The notes below the pieces were generated by a model. That model ran no database searches and was not told where the DNA came from. It saw nothing but the letters and a program-made list of their open reading frames with translations. From Lasioglossum baleicum (taxonomy: Eukaryota > Arthropoda > Insecta > Hymenoptera > Halictidae), in contig NC_134936.1 in the NCBI RefSeq assembly GCF_051020765.1, positions 4,277,045 through 4,341,044 on the forward strand: DNA of 64,000 bases, read 5' to 3'. Both the position numbers and the translations under genes were made by a program. Positions 1 to 11,534 of the stretch are shown piece by piece; position 1 is the stretch's first letter, and every line of letters begins with the position of its first letter.

Positions 1-1691
1 GCAATAAACACGGCCCGACAATCCCCCGGCGAGCCAGGTAGCTCGGCATGAAACCGCTAAGGAGCGAATGGTGAACTTATTTATTTTCCGTGCTACCCTC
101 ACGAAAGTCACACGAGCCAATTCGTGGCGTTCTGCCGATTAAGAAAAGCCTAAACTCGACGGAATTAGGACCGTTTCTAGTGGTTTTATTAATTAAAGTA
201 CGCTCGAAATTTTTATTCTAATAACTTTCTGGCCATCACCGCCCTAGCGCGACGAAGCGACGGGGACTTGGGACGCCTTGGCCAAGTGGTGCAATAAACA
301 CGGCCCGACAATCCCCCGGCGAGCCAGGTAGCTCGGCATGAAACCGCTAAGGAGCGAATGGTGAACTTATTTATTTTCCGTGCTACCCTCACGAAAGTCA
401 CACGAGCCAATTCGTGGCGTTCTCCCGATTAAGGAAAGCCTAAACTCGACGGAATTAGGACCGTTTCTAGTGGTTTTATTAATTAAAGTATGCTCGAAAT
501 TTTTATTCTAATAACTTTCTGGCCATCACCGCCCTAGCGCGACGAAGCGACGGGGACTTGGGACGCCTTGGCCAAGTGGTGCAATAAACACGGCCCGACA
601 ATCCCCCGGCGAGCCAGGTAGCTCGGCATGAAACCGCTAAGGAGCGAATGGTGAACTTATTTATTTTCCGTGCTACCCTCACGAAAGTCCCACGAGCCAA
701 TTCGTGGCGTTCTCCCGATTAAGAAAAGCCTAAACTCGCCGGAATTAGGACCGTTTCTAGTGGTTTTATTAATTAAAGTATGCTCGAAATTTTTATTCTA
801 ATAACTTTCTGGCCATCACCGCCCTAGCGCGACGAAGCGACGGGGACTTGGGACGCCTTGGCCAAGTGGTGCAATAAACACGGCCCGACAATCCCCCGGC
901 GAGCCAGGTAGCTCGGCATGAAACCGCTAAGGAGCGAATGGTGAACTTATTTATTTTCCGTGCTACCCTCACGAAAGTCACACGAGCCAATTCGTGGCGT
1001 TCTCCCGATTAAGGAAAGCCTAAACTCGACGGAATTAGGACCGTTTCTAGTGGTTTTATTAATTAAAGTATGCTCGAAATTTTTATTCTAATAACTTTCT
1101 GGCCATCACCGCCCTAGCGCGACGAAGCGACGGGGACTTGGGACGCCTTGGCCAAGTGGTGCAATAAACACGGCCCGACAATCCCCCGGCGAGCCAGGTA
1201 GCTCGGCATGAAACCGCTAAGGAGCGAATGGTGAACTTATTTATTTTCCGTGCTACCCTCACGAAAGTCACACGAGCCAATTCGTGGCGTTCTCCCGATT
1301 AAGGAAAGCCTAAACTCGACGGAATTAGGACCGTTTCTAGTGGTTTTATTAATTAAAGTATGCTCGAAATTTTTATTCTAATAACTTTCTGGCCATCACC
1401 GCCCTAGCGCGACGAAGCGACGGGGACTTGGGACGCCTTGGCCAAGTGGTGCAATAAACACGGCCCGACAATCCCCCGGCGAGCCAGGTAGCTCGGCATG
1501 AAACCGCTAAGGAGCGAATGGTGAACTTATTTATTTTCCGTGCTACCCTCACGAAAGTCACACGAGCCAATTCGTGGCGTTCTCCCGATTAAGGAAAGCC
1601 TAAACTCGACGGAATTAGGACCGTTTCTAGTGGTTTTATTAATTAAAGTATGCTCGAAATTTTTATTCTAATAACTTTCTGGCCATCACCG
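1..1691. repeat. 290-bp satellite array, direct orientation
   Basis: The word gcaataaacacggcccgaca recurs at 1, 291, 581, 871, 1161 and 1451, an exact 290-bp period with very few differences between monomers. Copies 4 to 6 look identical over what is present. Copy 1 differs by a C-to-G and a G-to-A near position 134-143, and copy 3 by two changes near 690 and 739. The last copy stops after about 241 bp at 1691. Each monomer holds a 65-codon open frame on the minus strand, but 290 is not a multiple of three, so the frame cannot continue between copies and is not treated as a gene. The array probably continues left of the window. Confidence 0.97.
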
Positions 1692-1700
1692 TGATTGTCA

Positions 1701-2020
1701 CCGGGATTGTCGGGCCGTGTTTATTGCACCACTTGGCCAAGGCGTCCCAAGTCCCCGTCGCTTCGTCGCGCTAGGGCGGTGATGGCCAGAAAGTTATTAG
1801 AATAAAAATTTCGAGCATACTTTAATTAATAAAACCACTAGAAACGGTCCTAATTCCGTCGAGTTTAGGCTTTTCTTAATCGGCAGAACGCCACGAATTG
1901 GCTCGTGTGACTTTCGTGAGGGTAGCACGGAAAATAAATAAGTTCACCATTCGCTCCTTAGCGGTTTCATGCCGAGCTACCTGGCTCGCCGGGGGATTGT
2001 CGGGCCGTGTTTATTGCACT
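1701..2020. repeat. Inverted satellite monomer (head-to-head junction)
   Basis: From about 1701 the satellite is read on the opposite strand for roughly 1.1 monomers, ending at 2020 in tgtttattgca. Ten unrelated bases (about 1692-1700) separate it from the direct array. It carries the same ctgccgattaagaaaag variant as copy 1, not the one shared by copies 4 to 6. Confidence 0.93.
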
Positions 2021-2059
2021 ACTATTGTGTTCTGGGCTCAGGCCTCAGGGCTCGACCCT

Positions 2060-2112
2060 CGGGCGTCGGTCGTGTTCATTGTAGCCTCGAGCTGGCCGAA
2101 AGTATTCATGGA
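2060..2112. repeat. Diverged satellite fragment
   Basis: The stretch gtcggtcgtgttcattgtag followed by ctggccgaa aligns by eye with the satellite segment gtcgggccgtgtttattgca followed by ttggccaa. It looks like an older, decayed piece of the same satellite at the array edge. Confidence 0.5.
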
Positions 2113-2334
2113 TTTATTCATTTTCGAGAAAAAAGAATAAGAATAAAGAATAAGAATAAAGAATAAAAATTTTATTCTAAGCTTGAATAAATTCTCGGTG
2201 AATAAAAAATTATTCTAATAATTTTTGAATAATAGTTACTTTTTTATTCAAGCCCCCGAATAAAGAATAAAAATTTTGTATCTTTTATTCAGTACCCGGA
2301 ATTTTTATTAAAATAAAAATTTTGCCCATCTCTG
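2096..2334. repeat. Low-complexity hAT-end element, word GAATAAA
   Basis: The interior is built almost only from GAATAAA, TTTATTC and AATAAAAATT in both orientations. It ends in tttgcccatctctg, close to the ends of the elements at 9715-10006 and 61398-61992, which have a similar build from different words. No matching left end is visible; the left side runs into decayed satellite. Confidence 0.5.
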
Positions 2335-2382
2335 GTTCGAGGAATGGAAGAAGATAATTTTCTTTGATGGGAAGAAATTTAA

Positions 2383-2634
2383 CCCTTAGCACTCGAGCGG
2401 TGACTCATTGTCAGAGTCACCACTAGAAATTGCTGTACCATTATTCAAAATATTGTTTACATTTTAAATTATTAAATATGTCGGTATCTAATGAATTACT
2501 AAATATTCAGGCATTGCATGAGGTATATTAGCAATTTCATATCCATAAAATTGCAAAAATCATAGAGATTGGAAATATTCTAGGTCGGAAGAAATGTTTA
2601 ATTTCCGAAATAAAATATTTCCGAGTGCAAAGGG
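2383..2634. mobile_element. piggyBac-type miniature element (TTAA-flanked)
   Basis: Imperfect terminal inverted repeats cccttagcactcgag and ccgagtgcaaaggg are flanked by TTAA on the left (2379-2382) and TTGA on the right. No coding sequence. A related fragment lies at 4615-4770. Another copy around 52105-53392 is split by a solo LTR, so this copy shows the empty site. Confidence 0.72.
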
Positions 2635-2652
2635 TTGAACACTTTACGCTTA

Positions 2653-2995
2653 CATCTAACACCTTTTATGGTCATTGGTTTAAAGAGTAGCGGCCAAGTT
2701 TGAATAATTTAGCCCTCCATGTGACTCTTTAAATATTAAATAGCGTTCTTTTTAACTAATTTTTACAAACGCTTTTTTCAGTATTGCAAGAGGTATTTCT
2801 AAGCTACCGAACTTGGCCGTTACTTTTTAAACCAATGACCATAAAAGGTGTTAGGTGGCGGCCAAGTTTGAATAATTTAGCCCTCCATGTAATTCATTAA
2901 AAATTAAATAGCGTTCTTTTAAACTAATTTTTACAAACGCTTTTTTCAGTATTGCAAGAGGTATTTCTAAGCTAACGAACTGGGCCGTATTTTGT
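2653..2995. repeat. Two tandem 169-bp units with inverted ends
   Basis: cggccaagtttgaataattt occurs at 2691 and 2860, followed in both by about 130 bp of closely matching sequence ending near aacttggccg. The first unit also has an outer inverted pair, taacaccttttatggtcatt (2656) and its complement (2833-2853). Non-coding. Confidence 0.75.
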
Positions 2996-3118
2996 TTCAT
3001 CTCACAACTTTTTACGGCCATAAGAATTTGGCTACTGTTTACAGAATGTTTTTGTTGGGATTTCATCACTTTTTGTTGTCATCAATTATCAAGTTTATGG
3101 TTATTATTATTCTTATCC

Positions 3119-3480
3119 TTGATATGCTTTAGGTTAAGCCTTTTGAAAATTTCGTTATTTTTGCGGTAGGACGCACCGTTTCCGAGATACAGCCATGTTT
3201 TAATTTTTATTTTTTTTTCGAAAAGTCAAAAGACCACAAAAGTCATGTGGTTGGGCATACCCGATATGCCTCCCGTACGGTCTTTCGAAAATTTCGTTAT
3301 TTTTGCGATAGGACGCACCGTTCCCGAGATGCAGCCATTTTTTAATTAAAAAAAAAAAAACAAAAGGCTACATACGTCATGTGGTTGGGCATACCCTCTA
3401 TGCTTTAGGTTAAGCCTTTTGAAAATTTCGTTATTTTTGCGGTAGGACGCACCGTTCCCGAGATACAGCCATTTTCTATA
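3119..3480. repeat. Three tandem units of about 134-142 bp
   Basis: gaaaatttcgttatttttgc starts near 3145, 3287 and 3421, each followed by a match to taggacgcaccgttcccgag and cagccat. Between units lies gtggttgggcatacc. Non-coding tandem repeat of unknown origin. Confidence 0.8.
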
Positions 3481-5739
3481 TGTTCTATCCTACGTACCTA
3501 TTTCGTAATGTTTTTTTTTTCAATACCACCCCTTTAAGGTGTGAAATTTCAAACTTTGACAATTATTCCTTCGATGGTTTGTTATGGTAGACCTGTGTGC
3601 CAAATTTCAAGCTTGTAGGTCAATGGGAAGTACCCAAAAGGTTTTGATGATCTGTCAGTCAGTCAGTCAGTGACAAATTTAACGATTTTTGAGGTCCTAT
3701 ATCTCGGAACCTACTAATGTTGGAAGATTAATGTTTTGTCAATATTGAGACATGATAGCATTTAACAACTGTACGAAATTACATCTCTCCATCTGCCTCC
3801 AGTGCTGAGTTATAAGCCTCTAAAAAACGGCTAAATTGTTTCGTGTAAAAGGTGGTAGTGCAAGAACTTGGCTGGTGCACTACCGTGCACCTAGATAATA
3901 GTTAAACATATGACATAAATCACCGCATGCACACTCACACTCAGTTATCCACACGGTGGTATAAACATTCTTACAATTGCATTTTGTAAGATGTTGAAAT
4001 TTCCCTCAATTTAAAATTTCAATTAATTCTCCCTCGTAATTTAGTAACAGGGGATTTCGAAAAAAACTTGACAGAACACAGTTATATTATTTTGAGCGGC
4101 ACTAGAAAGAAATTGTCTCAAAATTAGAATGTTGTTAAATGAAATATTACTTTTTTTTAATACCCTTATGCAGATTCCTGATTTCACTATATGTATTCTC
4201 GTTTCTCGAGTAATTAATATACCAATCATACTTTGTACACATTTTTGATTTACAGATGAAATTCTTTTTTATGTCGGGCCATTCCATGTGAATTCGATCA
4301 CATTTTTGAGACACTATCTCGGATTGTGCTGAAATTGAAGGTAGGGAGGATTTGAACCACCATTTTGTTATTTTCGAAATTCTTTAAAAGATTAATCAAA
4401 ATATTTTAAAGACACTCACACACACATTATTACAAATTTATTTTTAATATTATTTCCCGCATTATTACAAAACGTATTTTTTAAATTGTTAATATAGGGC
4501 CACATAAAAAAGTTGTAAAATGCAACTTTTAGTATTTTTTCAACAATTCCGACCAATGCCAATTTTTGAAAAAATTTCTTTTCACATCCTGCAGTGCTCT
4601 AATCGCTCGAACAACTCAAAGTTACCACTAAAAATTGCTGTAGCATTATTCAAAATATTGTTTAGATTATTAAATATGGTGGTATCTCTAACCAATTACT
4701 AAACATTCACGTATTGCATGAGGTATTGTATCAACATCATATCCATAAAACAAAATCATATAGTTTTTTGGGATTCATTAATGGGAGTCACTGTATGTAC
4801 CTTTCAACCAATAACGCTCAATGTCAAGTCAGAGTTATTAATAATTCGAATCTGAGAAGCGAGTTTGTAACATGTCCCATCGGAATTAATAACTCCATAA
4901 TTCATCGAACGAATGACAAATTTCTGGCGCCACCTCGGACATCGTAGAGCAATGGCACAAACGCGGAAAATTGTTGGCACAGTAACCTCGAGTAAAATTA
5001 TGAATCAGCCGTGAGTCGGGTAGTTGACAAACACCGATTTCTATGAATTTGCTATTTGAAGTTTGAAGGTATTTTAATGATCGCTTGGTAAACGCCACAG
5101 GTTCCTTCCGTGAATAATTTTATGCGTTGGCATCGCATCAAACTTCCGCATTTCCGGCTTTCGGCGGAACCTACTTTTCGCGCGTCTCACATTTTTCGGA
5201 TATTATGAGTCAGACTAATCGCTTATTTTTGGCACCACCAGATTTACACAGTCGTGCTATGCGTACAGAGTATCTCGAAATGCAGCTCCGATTGAACCAC
5301 GCGTCACAGATTGCTTTATTTCATTCGGATTAATCGATACTACGTAATCCAATCGATCGCATTAACATCACTGTTTCTATTCAACGCCCACAATCCATTT
5401 CCACCTTCGAATTTCCTTAGACACATTGAAATTATACGCGGTACATTTTAATGTAACCTAACTTCCGTGTGAGACGTCTTTGTTGTGTGAATGCACTGTG
5501 CAAGTATTGTACGGTCGGTCTACAAAGTATTCGTACACATTTTAAAGACTAATGACTTTTTCAAAATTGGACCCAACGGCACAGAATTTGTTTAGATTTC
5601 TTCGAATTTTTATAAGAACATGTGCATCAATGAAGAAAATTGAAAAATTTCTAATGGAAGCACGCACACATTTTTGTAATTTCGTAATCGAGAAATAAAA
5701 AATGTAATACCGATCCGACTGGTCGTGGTACAGTTAGTG
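3481..5739. other. No recognisable gene; unclassified AT-rich sequence
   Basis: Contains a short (CAGT)n run near 3655-3674 and a decayed piece of the TTAA-flanked element at about 4615-4770 (compare 2430-2560). Near 5521 gtctacaaagtattcgtac resembles a Tc1-type terminus. The short open frames here show no domain I recognise. Confidence 0.5.
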
Positions 5740-6268
5740 CCCAGATAGCATACGGCGTCTCAAAGACGTCCATTTTACTAAAAATTACCTAAAAAGACGT
5801 CTTTAAGACCATAAACAGTGTGGTTTTTATACATATACCCATTAGCATTGGTATTATTTGTTCGAGTTAGTGTTTTTGCTTCAATTTCAATTTCTATTAA
5901 AATTCCAGTTTCAATTCCAATTTCAATTTCAATTCTAACTTCAATTCCAATTCCAATTTCAATTCCATTTTCGATTTCAATTCCAATTCTAATTCCAACT
6001 TCAATAACAATTCCAATCTCAATTCCAATTTCATTTCCAATTTCAATTACAATTTCAATTTTTATTGTGATTTAAATTGTAATTGTAATTTTATGTTTAT
6101 TATTTTTATTGTTTAATTCCACATTCTTTCTTCCAATAAAGCAATGTATTTATTGGTTTAACTTTAAACTCGTTTTGGTAAAATCTATTTTTACTCTTCC
6201 CTTCTTTTAGTTTAATTAACATTTATGCACCTTTGAGACTCCTTAGGGACGTCTTGAAGACTTGAAGA
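5740..6268. mobile_element. CCCAGATAGCA-ended element, truncated copy
   Basis: Starts with cccagatagca and GACGTC words and carries a (TTCAAT)n-like run at 5877-6066. It matches the complete inverted copy at 39149-39834 through the segment near ctatttttactcttccc. It is cut at about 6268, where GC-rich sequence of another family begins. The open frame over the simple repeat (Ser-Ile-Pro-Ile repeats) is compositional, not a gene. Confidence 0.75.
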
Positions 6269-6322
6269 CCGCCAGTGGCGCTCGGGACGGGATACGGCGC
6301 GGCGCGGTGCGGCGCGGCAATG
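6269..6322. repeat. GC-rich core of the CACTGTCCAAC palindromic family
   Basis: ccgccagtggcgctcgggac and the following gggatac match the centre of the complete palindrome at 15619-16678. The other half resumes at 7890 after an inserted CACAGTG-ended element. Confidence 0.6.
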
Positions 6323-7889
6323 CACAGTGCGGACAAATGGCCTAATATTCGGCACTTCTCTAAATTTGGTTATTAATGTATATATAGGTAATTTTTTTAC
6401 AGAAAATGATATTTACCAATATAATTAATAAATTTATTAAGAAATTAACAATTTTTATTTAAACAAAAATATATTTTTAAAAACTAACAAATTTAAAACG
6501 AAATTAATAATAAATGAACCATATTTAATATTAATAATAATAAACTTAGACAAATTATAATAGTATAAACAAAATTAACAAACTTAACAAAACGCTATTC
6601 GCTATCCGAGCAGGCTTGCCATATTCCGCGCGTGCCAGGCCCCTTACCGCTGTGCCCCTCGCCACGGTACTACGCTGAGCCCGCCCCACTCTTCCCACTA
6701 ACACTGACGCGTACCGCTAACTTAGCTTGCTCCACGCGGTACGCGTCAGTGTAGTGGGAAGAGTGGGGCGGGCTCAGCTTAGTACCGGGGCGAGGGGCTC
6801 AGCGGTAAGGGGCCTGGCACGCGCGGAATATGGCAAGCCTGTATCCGAGTCATCCTCGGTACTTTGAATGTGATCCAAAACGAATCATTCAATCCCGTGA
6901 TCTTGCACATTTCTGATTAAATATTGCCAATTTCAGTAAAATCGCAAGATTTGCTTTTTCTTGTCGTTTCTCGAGATATTTCAATCTCTTCAGATAAATC
7001 GTCCACCCTGTATAATTATTGCAAAATTGTATTATGCATAAAAATGATTATTATATGATTATTAATAACAATTTCGATTCAAATACGCATTTTTTGCAAA
7101 AGAAATGTATTTCATATCGTGATATACACGAATATTGAATTTTTCTGTAGCGGACAAATGGCAAAATTTTGTACCAAAATCCAAATTTGTTTACGAATGT
7201 ATATGTATTAGTAATTATTCGCAGAAAATGAAATTTAACGATATAACTAATAAATTTAAAATGAAATTAACGAATTTTCCACAATACAACATAAAGGCAA
7301 GGTACCGGCACTTATTAAAAAGTTTATAAAATTAAGCGTAGCAGTTAGTTGCAGGCTAAACTATGAAATTCTTAAACTACAACAAGTAATATATCCCAAT
7401 ATGTCAAAATCTCAGGATATTTTTTGCCTTTCTCGAGATATATTAATTGGAAGTTTTATATGCAAGTAATAAATAAAACCACCGTTGAAAATTTATACAA
7501 AAAATAAATCTACTTTATTAAATGTAAAAAGAATGCATATACCTTGGTGAGCATTTTCCATTATACAGAATTATTATTGCAACACTGATTTACAATTAAT
7601 GTAATATTATTTGATTTTTGGGACTGTAGAGAGTGCGACACATGGTAAAATTTTTTATAAAAATCTAAATTTGGTTACTAATGTAAATGCAATAGTAATT
7701 ATTCACAAAAAAAATGTAACAATAAAATTAATAAATTTAAAAAAGAAATTAACAATATTTATGCATAAAAATTATTGTTATATGATTAATAATATCAATT
7801 ACCACCTAATAAAACGTTTTGCCAAAGGAATTTATCGTACATCGTGATATACACGTGTAGTGAGATATGCCACGTTTGTCCGCACTGTG
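6323..7889. mobile_element. CACAGTG-ended composite inside a palindromic repeat
   Basis: cacagtgcggacaaatggc at 6323 is mirrored by gccacgtttgtccgcactgtg ending at 7889. The interior is AT-rich with related modules near 6334-6460, 7145-7285 and 7630-7790 that begin with variants of gcggacaaatggc, so it may be an internally duplicated or stacked insertion. A hAT-type foldback sits inside at 6611-6841. Left flank caatg and right flank cgatg (after one extra g) could be a 5-bp duplication. No clear nonamer is seen behind the heptamer, unlike at 29400 and 57863. Confidence 0.5.
6611..6841. mobile_element. hAT-type foldback element, perfect 8-bp TSD
   Basis: CAGGCTTGCCATATTCCGCG opens at 6611 and its complement closes at 6841. 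The two arms of about 105 bp are near-perfect complements around a short centre at about 6717-6736. The identical octamer tatccgag flanks both sides (6603-6610 and 6842-6849). CAG/CTG ends with an 8-bp duplication fit the hAT superfamily. GC-rich inside AT-rich surroundings. No coding capacity. Confidence 0.93.
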
Positions 7890-8440
7890 GCGATGGGATA
7901 CGGAGCAGCGAACGATCGTTCTAGTGGTGAGCGCCGAGCGCCACTGGCGGCAACTCTTGTCGGGCGAAGATATTTTGCTTTCTGGTTCGAAAAGAACGTC
8001 GACCATGCAAACTTGAAATGGTGGTTTCTCAAGATAAAAGTCTGCTCTATCGCATGGTATAGTTCGATTTTCTGCAGGACCCTTATTTTTTGAGATAAAT
8101 TGAAAAATATCCTCAAAAATTGGTGCAAAAGTGGCGTCTCTCCGCCTTTAGTGATTGTTTAAACATGTTTGTAAACAATCATAATGCATTATTATTGGAT
8201 ATCACTGTATTCGGGAAAGTCTACAGAATCTTTTGCTACAAAGAACAATTCAATATCTTTTATAATAACACCACAATATTTGTATAAAGTTGAAAATATG
8301 TTTGTTTTTTAAAGGCATGTTTCTCAAAAACTGTGCGCATAGGAAAAAAAATTAAAAACAGATTCGGGATCAGCGCGAAAAACTCTATGTATAAGAACCA
8401 CCCAACAGTAGTTGTGGAACAAATTTGGTGTTGGACAGTG
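7890..8440. mobile_element. Right half of CACTGTCCAAC palindromic element (copy 1)
   Basis: Contains the family landmarks in order: ctagtggtgagcgcc, gtcgggcgaagatattttgc, aacgtcgaccatgcaaactt, gtttaaacatgttt, gatatcactgtattcggg, and the terminus ttggacagtg at 8431-8440. It matches 16160-16678, 23300-23813 and 46440-46956. The left half is missing apart from the core at 6269. Confidence 0.8.
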
Positions 8441-8837
8441 TAATTTGCTATGATACCTAGTTTTTGTTTATTCAACTGGATTTTCCTGCGACATTGTTTA
8501 ATTCTGAAAACGAAATAGAGACTAATTAATCTCATTCGGTATATTTGTGCACAATGGGCTCCGTACAAAAGCGTGACGCGATAATATCATATGATGCACA
8601 TATATGTATACTTACATAAGATACTGTAGAATACCTTACTGGAATTTTCAGGGACGGGATTTTTGAAACTCGATCGTGAGCGTGTAAAAGTGTAAATCAT
8701 TAAAAAAAATCCTACATTACAGCACCACAAGGTCATCCGTGAAGCTGCACAGACCTTCTTCTGGAAATGTTCTAATTTTACTCACATTTCTTTTGATCTC
8801 ATTGGATTAACCTGATTTGATATCATTAGCACGTATA

Positions 8838-8886
<49 letters not shown>

Positions 8887-9714
8887 AAGAACGATAATAA
8901 ATAGTAGACTCCTATTTTCTACTCTTCTGTTAACCATATACTTCATTATGAACATTGAATTTTGTAAGATAGATACAAATATTCAAAATCTTTGTATCAT
9001 TGGTTAAATAGGCTTAGGTAAGTGTCACACGTTTTGTAGCAGCTATTGTTATTGAAAAATAATAATGAAATATTATAAAATTAATTAATACTCAATGTAA
9101 TGTCCTTTTAAGCATTTGTCGGTTATTCAACCTCGAAGTGTTTCAAGGGTTTTTTGCATAATACATACGAATGTGTACTCGTACAAAACAGACATATGTG
9201 TGCAGCATGTACGTATGTATATGACCTTCCCACAGAATTATAGAAATATACTTACAGGAAATATACAATAAGTATCGATATATTCAATTCTGCAAAGATT
9301 AACAAAATGTCTAAAATAGTTTTCGTTATATCATAAACTATGTGATTGTTTAAGGGGCTATTCTGCTTTTGAATGCCTTCCGGTTGCCAATTTTTTGAAA
9401 TATTTTCAGAAGAACTATTAAACTTATATATTAGCATCTTGTTCATCAAGGACAAGTGTTCTTACACTTAACCACCCGACGACAGAGTCCAGGGCTATTT
9501 GACCCAGAGCATCAAAATCGTCATTGGCAAATTCATTAAACAAACCGATCCTTCATTAAGTATAATACTAATCATTAACTATATTCATTAAGTAATTTAG
9601 TGAGTTATAATTTAATAAATAATAAATATTTCCTAACATATGCTTTTTGTTTGTTCTTTTTAGACATTTCCATTGAGTAGGTATCTAATTACCTTTTTTT
9701 AGTGCCATTTTAGC
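8441..9714. other. No recognisable gene
   Basis: AT-rich sequence with a CT microsatellite at 8841-8883. I see no domain-bearing frame, no inverted-repeat element and no RNA gene here. Confidence 0.5.
8841..8883. repeat. (CT)n microsatellite
   Basis: Uninterrupted CT dinucleotide run of about 21 units. Confidence 0.98.
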
Positions 9715-10006
9715 GTTAAGTAATTGTAACTACCAATTACAATTACTTGTAATTGCATTAAAATTACTTGGAAATTGCAGAAATAAAATTACAATTACAT
9801 GTAATTGTGTAATTGGTAATTGTAATTACTTTGGCTCAACCAGTAATTGTAATTGCGGACCACAATTACAATTACAGTGATTTGTCAAGTAATTGCAATT
9901 ACCAATTACAATTACATGTAATTTTAATTTTATTTCTGCAATTTCAAATTACAGTAATTGGTAAGTAATTGTAATTGTAATTGGAATTACATTTTGCCCA
10001 ACTCTG
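9715..10006. repeat. Low-complexity hAT-end element, word TAATTGTAATTA
   Basis: Made of TAATTGTAATTA, ATTACATGTAAT and TTACTTG words on both strands with two mirrored halves around 9835. The right end attttgcccaactctg matches the hAT-like end of the element at 61398-61992. A matching left end is not visible. Confidence 0.6.
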
Positions 10007-10361
10007 CTCCCAACCTCCTCCTACCCTCCACAGGAGATTGGTGAGGAGGATCCAGGAGTAGTTAGAGGAGTCCCGGGCCCAGTTGCACAGGCCCAGAGTC
10101 GCCGGATTAAGACTTGTGTCCACATTATACCACTCCCCTTCTACGGCACTATTCCCCACGCTTCTCCACACCCGGTCACGTGACGCGTTCCGTCTTCGAC
10201 ATGCGTTTATCACAATGTCATTTGACCAATCCGGTACTGGCAGATACAGGGTAAGTTTTCCTCTTAATTCAAGCAAATTTTCCTCATCTGGCGACTCTCT
10301 GCCCAGACTCTGGATAAACGAGTTCCCCTCAACCGGGACCTCGATTGATCAACACCACGTA

Positions 10362-11276
10362 CAGTGAACCACGAAAGTATTTGAACGGACTTTAAAACAG
10401 TATAAATTTTTTATAATTGTACCAAACGACCTGATTTTTTGTAATCAATTAAAAGCATTGGTTTACTAAATGATCTGCAAAAAAGATTTTCCAAAAATTA
10501 TAATTTACAACGTTACATGCATAAATACAAAAGGCATTTTTTAAAACTTTTTTATTTGTAAATTTATGTTAGCTATACACATGCTGAAAATTTCATAAAA
10601 ATCGACTAACATACCCGAGAGCTACAAGGGGTTAAGTGTGATGAAAAGACTTTTGGTCAGTTTCTGCTTAATGTCCGTGTCGTTTTTCTCTGCGTCAACC
10701 GATTCTGATGAAATTTTCAGCATGCACATAACTAACATACATCTACAAAACGCATATTTTAAATTTTCATTACGGGCTCTAACAAGTGGTGCCTCTTTTA
10801 CTGTCTCATGTAATTCGTAGCAATTGCAACTTTTTCAAAACCTTTTTTGCATGTCATTTGGCAAATCAATTCTTCTAATTGCTCAAAAAGGTCAGATCGT
10901 TTGGTCCGATCATAAAAAAGTTATCGAACGGTCACTTTGACCGTTCTAAACCAGCAGCGTGTACAAATCAGTTTATCAATGCTGAATTTACATAACTAAA
11001 GTTATTATAGCAAGTACGTATTAACATCCTTTTTGCTCAATTTCAATTCACCTATTCTACTTACTGTATTACATATATTATGTATATTGTCTTGTAGACG
11101 CAAATTTTTCCTTTGAAAAAGGTTCAAAACTGAACCGTTAAGAAAGAAGAAAAGTTTATTGCAAAATTGCTAGATTTACTAAGTGATCGAAACGGTAGCG
11201 CCGAAAGCATCATTAAATTAAATATAAGAAAGTTATAGTGTTTTAAATTGCGTTCAAATACTTTCGTGGTTCACTG
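10362..11276. mobile_element. Tc1-type non-autonomous element
   Basis: Terminal inverted repeats cagtgaaccacgaaagta (10362) and its complement (ending 11276) extend through gtttgaacg-type sequence and are flanked by TA on both sides. No transposase is visible; the interior is AT-rich. Related elements with diverged ends lie at 26431-26908, 35668-36329 and, as one end only, 14515. The shared inner motif is a match to ttgtaccaaacgacctgatt. Confidence 0.85.
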
Positions 11277-11344
11277 TACGTTGTTACAATTGTTACTAAT
11301 TGTATGCATTTCACACATAGCAGATTTTAAATAACGTTACTCGT

Positions 11345-11534
11345 GCATTATGCATTTATGGCTTATGAAAATTTTCAAAACATGCTACAATATAAAATTC
11401 GATAGAATTTAGTAAGACTTTTATTTGTTTCAAATCTACAAAGGCTGTTTTCATTAATAATAGGATTTCATTCCATTCCACTTTCGTAAAATTCGTCTAT
11501 AAAAAGTGGAAATTGCATAAACATTCGCAGTCTA
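11345..11534. mobile_element. TAGACTGCGGAT-family fragment
   Basis: gcatttatggcttatgaaaa through cataaacattcgcagtcta matches the family copy at 38841-39033. The left terminus is missing. Confidence 0.7.

Noticed and set aside
213..1570. Five identical 65-codon minus-strand frames at 290-bp spacing
   Set aside because: They lie inside satellite monomers; 290 is not divisible by three, there is no domain, and similarity between copies follows from the repeat.
1..1691. CRISPR-like regular spacing
   Set aside because: The whole 290-bp unit repeats without unique spacers. This is a satellite.
5818..6075. 85-codon Ser-Ile-Pro-Ile frame
   Set aside because: A direct translation of the TTCAAT/TTCCAAT simple repeat in a mobile element.
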